Shown here in pieces: positions 13,070 to 24,716 of a stretch of 64,000 nucleotides of DNA. The stretch lies in NCBI GenBank assembly GCA_015680685.1, contig MNCI01016127.1, forward strand, positions 294,187 through 358,186, read 5' to 3'. A model generated the notes under the pieces. The model saw only the letters and a program-made list of their open reading frames with translations, had not been told where the DNA came from and ran no database searches. The number at the start of each line of letters is the position of its first letter. The first letter of the stretch is position 1. A program made the translations under genes and the position numbers. This DNA comes from Gnetum montanum (Eukaryota; Streptophyta; Gnetopsida; Gnetales; Gnetaceae).

Positions 13070-14240
13070 TCTAGTGAATGGAATTCAAAAACTCTTAGAG
13101 GAAATGAAAATGACAAAAAATGATATACTTAATATAATTAGTAAGTGGGGGATAAAGGTTTACCCCTTTACCAAAAATAGAATATTGGAAATGTTGGGTT
13201 TAACCCTCACCAAAGTTGGATTCCCAAATGCCTCTACATTGGGTATGGTAGGGGAAAATAAGGGGGGTAAGATAATGGAAATCTCACACCTTGTTATTCC
13301 AACATTGGAGAAAGGGAGGAAAATTTTGAAGGCCAAAATGGAAACTTGGTAGTTTCCAAAGATGGTTTTAGCAAGCTACCAACATTTACCAAGAGAAGGA
13401 AAAATTGTGGTTGGTTGGTATGGAAACCAACATTAGTTTAGTGGTGAAGAATATGGCAAAAAATGTAAGTGTTTATTCAGGCCTTCATGTTGGCTTTACT
13501 CTAAATTACAATAGATTTGAAATTCCAACACCCAAACCACCTCCAACTTCCACGCTCAAGTTTTTTCCATAGGAGAGGGGGCAGGTAAAGGCAATATTGC
13601 ATTTTTTGGGAGTTTCAGCTAGAAAATGACTTTAAACTTGCAACAAAAGCAGATTTGGTTATAACATTAGTTTCAAATTTCATCAACATTGGCCTCCCAA
13701 CTACTTCCACACTAGGTATGGTAGAAGGGGGAAAGAAATAAGGGGGTTGAGATGATGGAAATCTCACACATCCTACCTTAACGTTGATGGGGGAAAAGGC
13801 TAAAAACCAAAGTGAAAAGTTAGTATTTTTCCACCAAAATTTGTTTTAGCCAATTGCTAATTTTCTTAGCTTGGAAAGGTGGAGGGAAGCCAACTCATGG
13901 ATGAGTTGAACCATCCACTTTAAAAAGAAAATTGTTTTGGCAGTAAAAACAACATGGGGAAAGAGATATCAACACTGGCTTTAGATTGTGAAATTCATAG
14001 TAAATGTTGTAAAAAGCCAAAACACAACCACCTATAGCTTCCATGCTATAGTTTTGGTCAAAGAGGGGAAATGACCAATGTTGATTTTTCAATGGTTTTG
14101 GCTACAAGAGAAAAAAAATAGAAAATCTTACTAATAGCTATGAAAAGAATAGATTTGGTTATAGAATTTAGGCAAAGGCTCTCCTTCTAGCACCAAGAAA
14201 AACTATTATGATAAAGAACCTTGATTGCTAGAACAAAAAC
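13070..14240. repeat. Tandem repeat, unit about 500 bp
   Basis: The phrase AGATTTGGTTATA occurs at 13,651 and 14,151, exactly 500 bases apart. The text around ATGGAAATCTCACACC at about 13,276 reappears near 13,758, with similar flanks. Up to three diverged units are present, and no coding explanation was seen. A 92-residue open stretch at 13,074-13,352 looks like chance. The array lies between the gypsy gag start and the larger 1.4-kb units, so it may be part of a leader or LTR. Confidence 0.6.
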
Positions 14241-14309
14241 CAAGGATCCTCAATGCAAGTAGCTCCCCAACCTTGAATCCCCATGATCTTCATGATAAAA
14301 ATGGGATTC

Positions 14310-15735
14310 AAGGTAACCTAGCTGATCAGGTAGATCAACTAGGGACTTATGAGATGTAAAATGTGAGAATATAAATAAATCTAAATAATAAATTTATTTT
14401 TGAACACAAAAATCAAAACATAAAACTTTATTAAGAAAAGAATAAAGAATAAGTTAGAGAAATGTGTACAAATGATGCTTGGATGAGCAAAAAGGGAAGG
14501 GGTTTAATTGTGCAAGAGTTCACAACCCATTGAAGCTGAGGTGATTTGCTTCATGATTTGGATGCTAAGACACTCTTGATGTGATTAAACCTTTCTTCAT
14601 TACTGCAACTTTGGATTTTTCAATTGGTTTTTTGCTGGGGGTGAGAAAGATGGAATATTTCAATGCCAAGTTGCTCCATGCTAGGTTTGAAATCTAAGAA
14701 GTGCAATGTTAACACCAAAAATCAACCAAATTTCAAGGCCTCATTGCTCCTACGTTGGGATTCAAGAGAATGCAACTATGGAAACTTGTAAGAGCTCTTG
14801 AGTGCTTGAAAATTCCCCAAGTGTAAAATTGTAAAAAATGGTTGAACTTTGATCAGAATTTGCTTGTCAAAATTTACTAAAATTGCTGAAAATTTCTCCA
14901 CCCTTCAATGGTATTTTAGGCTAGCTTTTATACGATCTTTGGGCCATGAATGGAGCTACAAATTGGCTATAAAATGAATGAAAAATGGCTACAAATTTAG
15001 GTGAGAGGGGTGGCCAAATTTGGAAGGTTACTATGCATAGTAAGTGCTTCCCCACATGGTTATTCTATTTACTATAAATAGTAATCGTGGCATACCTTCC
15101 ATGTTGGATATGAATCTTCCACACTGAGCTCTCTACCATGCTTGTTGAAGTTGTTAATCAACATTAAAGTGCATGAATTGATGAATTTTTCTCCTTGTGA
15201 CTTTCGTGTTGGGGGATTGATTTTTTCATGCCGAGGAAAACCTTTTTAGGCTAGGGGAAATGTTTCTAGAATGGGGGAAAACTTTCACATTGGGGAGAAA
15301 CATTCTAGGTTGAAGGGGGAAACTTTCCAAGTTGTTCATTTGGTCTCCATGTTAAAAGGGGAAAAGTTTCCAAACCCCCCATCCTTCCATAGTGGGGGTA
15401 GGTAAGATCTACCCCCTTATAGGTGTTTCTAGCATAGAAAGATGCATTACCCACATAAAGCCCATCAAAATTTCCTTTTTGGAATTCCAAAAGGCATTTT
15501 TGAAATCCCCCACCCCAAGCCCAAATATAGACACTAGATAACTTTTTTCACTTGGGAAATGAGGCTTTGACCACTTATGAGCCATTTTAAGCACAAAAAG
15601 TATAAAGTATGTGAAATTTCCCATTGTGGGTTATAATTTTCACATTTGCAATGAAATTTTATCTTGGGTTTCATGGGGTGAAAGCTACATGATGAAGATT
15701 GGTTATAACATGTAAAATATTGTGGTGTTTTAGAT
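14310..15735. repeat. 1.4-kb direct repeat, first unit
   Basis: This unit matches 15,735-17,150 in order along its length. The shared blocks are GATCA.CTAGGGACTTA near the start, AAACTTTATTAA.AAAA.AATAAAGAATGAG, a CCATGCTTGTTGAAGTTGTTGGTCAAC-like block, a purine-rich motif array, CTATAGGTGTTTCTAG and TTTCATGGGGTGAAGGCTACATGATGA near the end. The offset is about 1,390-1,405 bases. It may be one of two adjacent LTRs of the minus-strand gypsy element, but no clean TG..CA ends or primer site were found. Confidence 0.7.
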
Positions 15736-16519
15736 AGTCTAGCAGATCACCTAGGGACTTAGAGGAGGGCAAATGAGATTGTAAAAATAAAAATGCAAAA
15801 GATTATAGATCTAGAAAACTAAAAGTAAATGTAGATTGCACACAAAAATAGAAACCTTAAACTTTATTAAAAAAATAAAGAATGAGTTTGAGAAATGTGT
15901 ACAAAAATGTGCCTAGGGTAGAAGAGGGAATTCACTTTAGTGAGGGCTTGGAATCCATTGGTCCACGATCCAAATGCTCCACAACTCCCAATGCTTTCAA
16001 ACCTTTGCTACTCCTTACACTAGATCTATGGAGGGACTATTACAAGGGGGTGTAATAATGGCTATGGGGGCATAACAACTACTATGGAGGGTAAGAATTA
16101 CTATGAGGGGTTGCAATGACCTAGAAAGGGAATTCCACACTATGGATTCAAGAGGCTTTATGTGTGCTTGAATCTCTTGATTGCAAAAATGCTAAAGTGT
16201 GTGAGTGCTAAGGGGGTGGAACCTTGAAATGGTGTTGGGGTTTAGCTTTTATAAGTTTTTTACCTTAATTTTTGTTGAAAATTGGCTATTATTTGGCTGC
16301 AAATTTTGGCTATGTGTAGGTAGGGTAGGTGCCAAAATTTGAGGGGTTATCATATATAGTACATTCCAAACCCCCATGGCCATTCCACTTACCATAAATA
16401 GTAATGGGGAAACACCTTCTATATTGGAGGTAGATCTTCCATGCAAAGCCTTCTACCATCCTTGTTGAAGTGGTTGGTCAACCTTGGAGTTGATGGAGTT
16501 AGGAATCTTGCTCCTATTG

Positions 16520-16770
16520 CTTCAACAATGGGGCATGCAGTTTCTATGCTAGGGGTGAAGCCTACATTGGGGGGGAAACTTCGATGCTAAGGAGGGGGGG
16601 AGGAGGGAAGGTTTCCATGCTGGGGGCATATCTTCCACGCTAAGGGAAACGTTTCTATGCTAAGTGGGAAATCTTCCACGTTGATGAAGATCTTCCATGC
16701 TATGCATGCAATCTCCACATTGGGAATAGGGGGTGAAGTTTCCAGATTGAGGTGGAAGCCCTCCATCCCT
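16520..16770 (+). repeat. Short motif array, TTCCAYGCTAAGGG type
   Basis: About ten copies of a TTTCYATGCTAAGGGGAAA-like motif follow each other at about 30-35 base steps, for example near 16,545, 16,578, 16,610, 16,632, 16,650, 16,673 and 16,690. A looser version lies at 15,200-15,360 in the first 1.4-kb unit. The same core is the hairpin arm of the 180-bp array at 1-3 kb. Confidence 0.65.
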
Positions 16771-16950
16771 CCATGTTGGTGGTAGGTAAGATTTACCTTC
16801 CTATAGGTGTTTCTAGGGTAGAAAAGTATATACCCCCATAAAACCCATAAAATTTTCATTTTTGGCATTCCAAAAGACATTTTGACCATGCACCACCACC
16901 CCCACCTTCAAGCCCAAATATAAATACTAGGTGACCTTTTTCACTTGGGG

Positions 16951-17001
16951 AATGAGGCTTTAACCTCTTACGNTTTGGTAATGAGGCTTTAACCACTTAC
17001 G
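16951..17001. repeat. 29-base local duplication around an isolated N
   Basis: AATGAGGCTTTAACCTCTTACG at 16,951-16,972 is followed by N at 16,973, then by the near-identical AATGAGGCTTTAACCACTTACG at 16,980-17,001. The sister 1.4-kb unit has this text only once (about 15,558-15,582). The arrangement looks like an unmerged contig overlap and is probably not biological. Confidence 0.6.
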
Positions 17002-17150
17002 AGGCATTTTTAGTCTCAAACTTATGAAACATGTGAGATTTCCCCTTTTGGGTTACAATCTTCATATTTACAATGAGGTTTTGCCTCAGGTTTTATGGGG
17101 TGAAGGCTACATGATGAGAAATGATTACAACATGAAAATTTGATGGTGTT

Positions 17151-19346
17151 TCATAGACAAAATCAAATAATTTAGTGTGATCTAATAAAACATCTCTTCC
17201 TAAAATTTTGCACCATCTGCATAATCATAATAAAGAATACTATAATGTATCAAAAAGGTTAAATTTTACCCATTATGAAGAGATTTCTAATATCAATCTT
17301 TGGTGCCACTCTATTTCCTACATTACATGTTGAATTAGACTAACTAGCTTGCAATCAATAACAAAATGAGAAAATACAAGATACAAAAAATATTATAATA
17401 CATGAGTTGTGCTTCATCTTGTCTATATCATCTTGCATCTCACAAGCATTATGCATTACCATTAGATCCTATAGTACATGTAGTAGATGATTCATTTTCA
17501 TTTTCAAATTGGACATTTACAAATTATATTTGAATGGGTTCTGCCATATAATACTTTAAGTATTTGTTAGATAAACATCTCCTTAGAAATTCTAGATGAA
17601 TATATACAATGCCTCCAACTTGTTCACACATGGATACTAAACAAATTTTATGCCTTTAATCCTTTTTTGTTTTCATAAACTTTTGACATCTTATTTTAAA
17701 ATATAATCCAATCCAATTTCTTCTAATAGTTTGGTCATTAATGTACTTACAACATAGCCATGATCAAAATAAATAATAGAATATCATGATGATTCTACCA
17801 TATAATTATCCACAACATTAGAGTAGCTCCTTTAACATTAAAAATCATTTCTTAAATCAACTCTTAAAATTTATTTACTACACCAAATCATTGAAAAATT
17901 ACTTGGTATCAAGTGAAAGTAAGAAGATGATTGCTAATGTGTTTTGGTCGATGTACATCTATGGAAATATGTTCCATCATTAACTACCATGAGTTTAAGG
18001 CATTAGAATATCCTTGTCTTTTAATTTTTTCTTGAATTTCTTTAAATCATTACATCTTCCAATGAAAATCTGGTTTAGAGTAGCAGTAGAACGTACTTGC
18101 ATGTATAGGTCAAAAATGCAATTGCAAATTCATAATGTAAGAAACATGAACGCAAGACCTACATCTAATATGATGTGTTGGTACACATCCATAGTGGCCT
18201 ACTCTCCAATTAGAGTGAAAATTTTATCCTTATTATAGATAGGAAAACATGAGCATATAATTTTGTTATGACTAAAAATATTTGGCTCTTTGGTAAGAGA
18301 ATGCAACATCATTGACTTCATGTGACTTAAACCCTAAACCCTATAATGAACATCAAATTTTATATTCTACTAGTGTATCGACAAAGTATATATGAAGAAA
18401 ATGAAATTAGCTCACCTACATTAAATAATTCTAATACCCTTCATCACACCTTAAAACATTAGAAAACAAATTTAACCTAGCCCTAAATATTTATACTATC
18501 CTAGAAGAGCACTGAAGAAGTGTAAAATTATACAATCAATGTTAATTTATACATAATGAGTTGCAATAATATATGCAATCACTGAACTCATATGTGGACT
18601 GACATTTGGCCCAATGCTAAGCTTCATATAACCAAAAAACAAAAATTTCTAAATGTTATAGACCAAAATAATAAACCATGAATATTTTCCAAGAAATTCA
18701 CTTATTCAGAAGGTTCTATGAAATTCAAATGCATTCAAATAAATAATATGAAGGAAGTAAAGAAAGAGAAATATTTAAAAAATAAAGCCACCTACTTTGT
18801 AGCATACCAAAAGAGAGTATATAGTGAATGCATACCCGTAGCGCCATTAATACACTGAGCTTTCTTACATGTCATAAGTGACTATAGTACTATGATTTTT
18901 CAATTTCAAAAAATTACTAATTAGAAATATTTTACTTTGGTCATACTAACAAACAAATGTAACCTCTATTTTAGCTTTCTTTGTTTTATTTTTACCCATT
19001 AGTGCATTTTATTTTTTCTAATTTATTATTTCATCCAAACACATATCTTTCCTACAAGATTTAGTTATAGAATCTACCAAAACAAGCTATGAAGGGAATT
19101 ATGACATGTGCCCTTAAGCAATGCTAACAATTACATATGCTATCATTAGACTTTTATGTGCTATCAGTAAACATGAAAATATCCATAATGCTTTATATTT
19201 TTATAAATTATTCAACACTTTTTCCATGAGGATAACCTAACTAGTTGGAACACTAGCTTCCAATAACTCACAATCTTTCCATTCTACCTAGTAAATGTGA
19301 TAGTCTTAAAAAAATTAAACACCATAAAGTCTATCACTATACCAAT
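17151..19346. other. AT-rich stretch without recognised genes
   Basis: I read both strands and saw no domain, RNA gene or clear repeat. Short open stretches, such as 18,014-18,238, have no recognisable content. The stretch ends at the left target-site copy of the Copia element. Confidence 0.5.
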
Positions 19347-20240
19347 TATTGACCCTTTTGGTATGTTAAACCTTAGGGAAAATGGATAAAATAGAATGTT
19401 TGTGGTGGATAATAATTTTGTAGGACATGAAAAAGAATTTCATAGTAAGATCTAAGAACTCAAGGAAATGACATCTATAGTGAGATGTGTAAATGAAGAC
19501 TACATGGGTAAGATGAGAGCATGGATGAAAACAAAGTCTACAAATCAAATGGAGATGCTCCAAGGATTACGAAGAAGAAAAATTGATAGGAGAAAGCCTT
19601 AGAAGTCAAAGCTCAAAAGTTTAAGAGGCATCTTTGAAAAATAGTAGATGTCTATCTACAACAATAGATGTCTCCCTATAGATATCCCATTTTCTAGATA
19701 GATGTCTCTCCTAAATTGAGGCCAATCTTAGTTAGACGTCCCAACTTCGAAGTAGATGTCTACACTAGTTGTTTGTAGCTATTACATAAATTCCAAGATG
19801 TTTTCAAAAATTTTGAGACTATAAGATGATGTAAAAATCTTGGAAATTTTACAAGCATTGTTCATACATAAGCTCCTCATTATTTATTATATGAAATTCT
19901 ATTCTTGCTCCTTATTGTAACATCATTTTCTTGATCATAATTTGTACTAAGCTTCTAGTACAAGGACTTGTAAAATTAGTTACATTCTTTTCTTATTCTT
20001 TTCTTTTCTTTTTTTCTTATATCCATGCAATGTAGAACTGAAGCTTAGAGCTTATACAAGGTGTGGTGCCCTTAAACCCACATTTTTTGAAGAAACAAAG
20101 TCTAGAGGTATGCATGGATTCTACCCTCTAAGTGTGGACATACCCAAGTTTGGGAACCATGTAAAGTTTTTTATGTCTGTGGTTGATGTAATTTTAACTA
20201 GGAAACTTATTCAACCTCTATTCTAAGTTCTTGATCCTCA
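19347..20240 (+). repeat. Copia element 5' LTR
   Basis: It begins TATTGACCC (from a normal TGTTGG start) and ends TTGATCCTCA. It aligns along its whole length with 23,699-24,716. It contains the TAGACGTC-like array at about 19,640-19,765. A possible TATA at TATAAGATG (about 19,822) is followed by T-rich sequence. Confidence 0.85.
19640..19765 (+). promoter_or_regulatory. TAGAYGTCY motif cluster in the Copia U3
   Basis: About six copies of TAGATGTCT, TAGATATCC or TAGACGTCC lie at steps of about 20-30 bases. The sister LTR has the same cluster at about 23,980-24,095. The pattern suits a TAGACGTC ancestor with an ACGT core that decays at CpG. ACGT cores bind plant bZIP factors, so an enhancer role is a reasonable inference, untested here. 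Confidence 0.5.
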
Positions 20241-20242
20241 AG

Positions 20243-20255
20243 TGGTATCAGAGCT
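20243..20255 (+). other. Primer binding site, initiator tRNA-Met type
   Basis: TGGTATCAGAGCT starts two bases after the LTR end. This is the standard Copia primer site complementary to the 3' end of initiator tRNA-Met. It fixes the element as plus strand and confirms the LTR boundary. Confidence 0.9.
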
Positions 20256-20296
20256 CGATACTCTCATGTTTATGCTTCAAATTTTAAGAGTGAACT

Positions 20297-22052
20297 ATGG
20301 AGGAGACATCCTGCACAAAGCCACTAATATTCGATGGGTTTGATTTTACTTATTGGAAGGTAAGGATGTAAGGATTCTTTGAGCCCATGGAATTTGAGGT
20401 ATGGGAATCAATCCTTAAATACTATACACTACCCATCGAAAATGCATCAAAAGCTCTCAAGCATGGAATAAATGGAAGCCTGAATAAAGAGATAACTTTA
20501 TGTATGATTCTAAAGAAAAAAAATTATATTGTTCATTAAATAAGTCTAGATTTAATAGAATAGCTAGATGTAAAACTACTAAGGAAATATATGAAACCTT
20601 AGCGGCTACCTATGAGGGCACATGCATAGTCAAACAATTAAACCTTTTGGTCTTACAAAGTAAATATGACAAGCTTAAGATGAGAGAAGGTGAAAAATTT
20701 AAAGATTTTTTTTCTCAAGAAAATGGTCTAGTTGTAGTAATTAGGGGTACAAGCAAGGACTTTCCTCAAAGTGATGTAATCATAGAAATGATTAGAATAC
20801 TATAGTTTTAATTTAGACCTAAAGTCACAACAATGGGAGAAATTAGAGATTTTTCGATCCTAAAATTTGAAAAGCTCCAAAGTGCTCTTATTACTTATGG
20901 AAAGAATCTCATAAGTGAATGAGTAATAAAAGAAAAGCCTATTTTCTTGAAATCAACATCAAAAGAGAAGGAATTGGCCAAACAAGAAATGAATAGTGAG
21001 GAAGAATTAACTCTTCTATCAAGAAGAGTTCAAAGACATCTAGAAGAAAAAGGAAGAAGCTTCAATCAACTAGGACCAAACCAATGCAACACCAAAGGTA
21101 AAGATAAAGGTAAGAATTTTTCAAATTCAAATTTTGATGCATTTTTAGTAGAATGTTGGGTATGTTGTGGAAGATGCCACATGGCCTCCGAATGTTGTAG
21201 CACTTATAGGTTGTAATGAAAAGATAAGTTTGAAGCAAATATGAAAAAGATAGACTTCTACACAAGCTGGGATGATGGAGAACAAAGTGAAGAAGAGGTT
21301 GATGAAACCAAAAAAGATTCTTAGCTTATATGTATGTCTCTTACAAATGAAAATTTATCAAAAATTTCTAATGAACTAAGAGGTAAGCATGATGAAAGGT
21401 ATAGTGAATTACGTGAAGAAATTCTTATCTTACATTATCTACTCAAAAAGATAAAGATGCATAGAATATTTTTTGAAATCTATACCTTATCTTTTAAGTT
21501 AAAATGGAAATCTTAGACGTAAAAGCTAAGATTTAACTTCTTACCCCATTAGTTAAAGAGAAATGTAGGGATATTCAAGAAGAAGGGATCCATGAAAATA
21601 AAGAAAATCAGCTTAAATGTGAAAGCTTGAAAGAAACTTCACAAAAGGATGCTTGTACTAGTTCAAGCATAATCAGGTTTGATGTTTCTTTTCATGAAAG
21701 GAAAACTTCATACTATTGTAAAAAATATGGTCATAAACAAGATTATTATCATCACATTGAGCAAACTAACGTTGATACTTGATCTTGTAAAAAGAAATCT
21801 TGTCAGTGTATCTTGCAGGATGCAACAACTTGGAAAGAGAATGAGTTAAAAGTTGCAGAAAATTCTTTAAAAATGGATGAAACTATCAAATACTATAGAT
21901 TCTCCTATCCTAAAGAACATGAACAAGAAGGATTTCCTTACAACGTTGGAAACATCAACAAAGGAGCTAATGAAAGAAAATCAAATTGTAAGGAGGTACT
22001 CCATGATATAGGGCCTCATCTCAAATTCCATGAGTCATTCTCATATAAATAA
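20297..22052 (+). pseudogene. Copia gag relic
   Basis: The likely original start is the ATG at 20,297, since it leads into PLIFDGFDFTYWKVRM, the usual N-terminal segment of Copia Gag. The UBN2-like core follows at 20,500-20,805 with NRIARCKTTKEIYETLAATY and LQSKYDKLKMREGEKFKDFF. After a Lys-rich linker at 20,947-21,110 comes a CCHC zinc knuckle with intact C-X2-C-X4-H-X4-C spacing (CWVCCGRCHMASEC, about 21,150-21,195). An extension follows at 21,215-22,052 with a second, damaged knuckle-like segment (YYCKKYGHKQDYYHH). Several frame changes and stops make it non-functional. Gag would build the particle and bind RNA. The extension with a second finger resembles long-Gag Copia lineages. Confidence 0.8.
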
Positions 22053-23684
22053 GTAATGTAAGTCATGGTAATTCTATACCCCCTTGCTTGCTAGATTAAG
22101 TATAGTCTAGTCTTTGGAAATTTTTTTTAAACCAAAAAAAAAGTTACACATATACTTTATGAACTCTTTCATCATCAAAGAAAACATATCCTAATCATCT
22201 AATACATGAAAAAGAGTTTGAAAGAAGGATTAAGGTAGTATGAATATCTCTCATGTTATCTCATTAATTACTTAGATATTTACATGTCCTTTAAAATTTT
22301 TATCTTTAAAGAAAATCTAAAATAAGAGAAAGGCATTGGATCCACATTTATCATAAGATACTACTAACATGAGAAATTGGATCAAGTAAAGTAGAAAAAT
22401 GACAAGTTAAGGCATGATTGGATATCAAGCAAGACAAATTTGTTATGTTTTGCACCTAATAATTTTCTCTAATGTCTTAACTCTGTTGGATTATTCAATA
22501 TTCTTGAATAAGCAAGATTAATTAGTTGCAAAGCTTAAAAGTGTCAAAGAAGAAATAAGCACATATGTAGGGGGAGCTTGTACTTCATGAATTATTTTGG
22601 AGCATCAATATATGGGGAGTCTATGGAGACTTTCATCAAGACATAATACTTAGGCAGATAACAAAAGGTATATCCATCTGATACAAACTTGAAGGTAAAA
22701 GGGAAAGTTATTTTTTGATTCAATCCTTAAAATTCTTTTACCTAAAAGTAATAATCAACTATGCAAGTTTTTGGAATTCATTTGAATATATCTCTATGCT
22801 AGTACTGAATCATTTATATACTATGAATATAGTCTTTTGAGTATTGAAGTCCCTTGTTGTTGATATGAATTAAATAGTTCATACCTTGGAAATCTCAAGC
22901 TGACTAAAGTAAGAAGAAGTATTGGGATTTCTATTCTATGACAAAGCATCTTAGGGACTTTTGAAAATGAATTGATAATATATTTTAAGCTTCCTTAAAA
23001 ATATATGTGATTAATATGAATATCTAAATTAGAAATTTCTTTATTTGATAACTTGATCTAGTTCTAGAATTCGATCTATTTCTTAAAGGTTGGATGTGTA
23101 TGGACTTATTTTCTTTACATTTCCATTCTCTGATTTTGAAAGTGAGATGATGAATTTATCTAATGAGGCTTTACTTAGATACAAACTATATAATATATCT
23201 TTATGTTATCCTTAACAATCATTTGATCTATCTTATTTTCAATATTTTTTCTTGTTGTATGGCCCAAGTCACTTTTAGATGATGTCCAAAAAGAGAACGA
23301 ATTCTATCTCCTCGGTGTCATATAATATGAGATTGTGATATAATGTGATGACTTTGATGAATTGAAATATTATTATGATCTATGTGTCATGAGCAACATG
23401 GGTATTAAACAATAATTATGACCTTATGGATATATTTGCATAGTTCTAATCTTATGGTGGTATTAATGTCTATCATTCTAGTTTAGAGAAAAGATACTTA
23501 ATATTTGTTACCTAGATCTTCATCACAAATGCCCTTATTCAAAATTCACAAGTTTCTTCATAAGTAATGAATTTTGTGTTATATTAAGAATGCATTTTTT
23601 GCATAGTCTTTTATCTCTCTTCATCATTAGCTCAATTGATTTTTGGGATATACTAACTCATTTTATTAGGTTTTGGATATCACT
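22053..23684 (+). other. Non-coding 3' half of the Copia element
   Basis: This AT-rich stretch shows no pol motif in any frame that I can read. A GTAGGGGGAGCTTGT purine run at about 22,567 resembles an internal or older polypurine tract. In an autonomous relative about 3-4 kb of pol would lie here. Confidence 0.5.
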
Positions 23685-23698
23685 AACAAAGGGAAGAT
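23685..23698 (+). other. Polypurine tract
   Basis: AACAAAGGGAAGAT directly precedes the 3' LTR start. It is the usual second-strand primer of Copia elements (AACAAAGGGGGAGATTG type). Confidence 0.8.
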
Positions 23699-24716
23699 TA
23701 TTGGCCTTTGGGTATATCAAAACCTTAATGAAAATGGAGATGGTGGATAATTATTTTCTAGGACATAAACAAGAATTTCACAGTGAGATTGGAGAACTCA
23801 AGGAAATGAGATCTACGATGAGATGTCAAAATGAATACTACATGGGCAAGATGAAAGCATGGATGAAAAGAATTCTACAAAGCAAATGAAGATGTTTCAA
23901 CGTTTACCAGCAAGGCAAATTAACAAGAGGAAGCCTCAAACATCAAAGCTCAAATGTTAAGAAGAAATCTTTCAAAAATAGTAGATATCTATCTGCAATA
24001 GTAGACAACTCCTTGTAGATGTCCCATTTTCCATATAGACATTTCTCATGAATTGAGGCCAATCTCAGTTAGACATCCCAACTTTGAAGTAGATGTCTAC
24101 ACTAGCCATTTAGTAGTCATTGCTGGAATTCCAGGAAGCTTTCAAAAACTTCACGGCTATAAGATGAAGTCAAAATATTGGGAATTATGTAATAACTATT
24201 CATACATAAGCTTTTCATTAGTTATTCTATGAAATTCTATTCTTTCTCCTCATTATAACATCATTTTCTTGATTGGAATTTGTCCTGGGCTTCAAGTACA
24301 AGGACTTGTAAATTAAGTTACATTCTTTTGTTTTTTTCTTTTCTTTTCTTTATTTCTTGTAGCCTTATACGGTTGGTGTGCTTCTTGTGAGAAGATATCC
24401 ATATTAAGCTTGTTGAGATTTTGTAAAGGTTGTGGGATCCTTGAAATCACATTCTAAGATTGTTAGGACCATGCATGATTGAGTGGTTTCATAACAATGG
24501 AATACTTTGAAGTGAAGATCAAAGCTTGTACAAGGTGTGGTGTCCTTCAAATCACATATTTTGAAGAAATAATGTTTGAAGGTATGCACATATTCTACCC
24601 TTCAAGTGTGAACATACCCAAGTTGGGGAACCTCGTAAAATTTGGTGCATTCATGTGGCTGGTGCAATTTTAATTAGGGAATTTATTCAACTCCCTTTCT
24701 AAGTTCCTAGTCCTCA
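23699..24716 (+). repeat. Copia element 3' LTR
   Basis: This is the partner of the 5' LTR. It starts TATTGGCC and ends TAGTCCTCA. It is about 120 bases longer because of extra sequence around 24,360-24,480, part of which repeats the neighbouring AAGCTTGT..CAAGGTGTGGT.CTT phrase. Confidence 0.85.

Larger units (their letters stand above)
15735..17150. repeat. 1.4-kb direct repeat, second unit
   Basis: This is the second copy of the 14,310-15,735 unit. It differs by many substitutions, by a denser TTCCAYGCTAAGGGGAAA array, and by a small local duplication at the isolated N. It is not coding. Confidence 0.7.
19347..24716 (+). mobile_element. Copia-type gag-only LTR retrotransposon
   Basis: This is a bounded element with a 5' LTR (19,347-20,240), a tRNA-Met-type primer site, gag, a non-coding 3' half, a purine tract and a 3' LTR (23,699-24,716). 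The flanks are CCAAT on the left (19,342-19,346) and CCAAC on the right (24,717-24,721), a target duplication with one C/T difference. The internal region is only about 3.46 kb. I found no protease, integrase, reverse transcriptase or RNase H motif. It is therefore either a deletion derivative or a non-autonomous element of the terminal-repeat-with-GAG kind that depends on an intact relative. The LTRs clearly differ from each other and gag has many stops, so it is old and inactive. Confidence 0.85.

Noticed and set aside
13895-14092. Short open frames at 13.1-17 kb as genes
   Set aside because: They fall inside tandem repeats, differ between the repeat units, and show no domain.
22053-23684. 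Copia pol remnants in the 3' half of the Copia element
   Set aside because: I looked for integrase, reverse transcriptase and RNase H motifs and could not find any convincing match by eye.
19347-24716. CRISPR-like array from the short TAGACGTC repeats
   Set aside because: The repeats are short, irregular and inside an LTR of a plant element.
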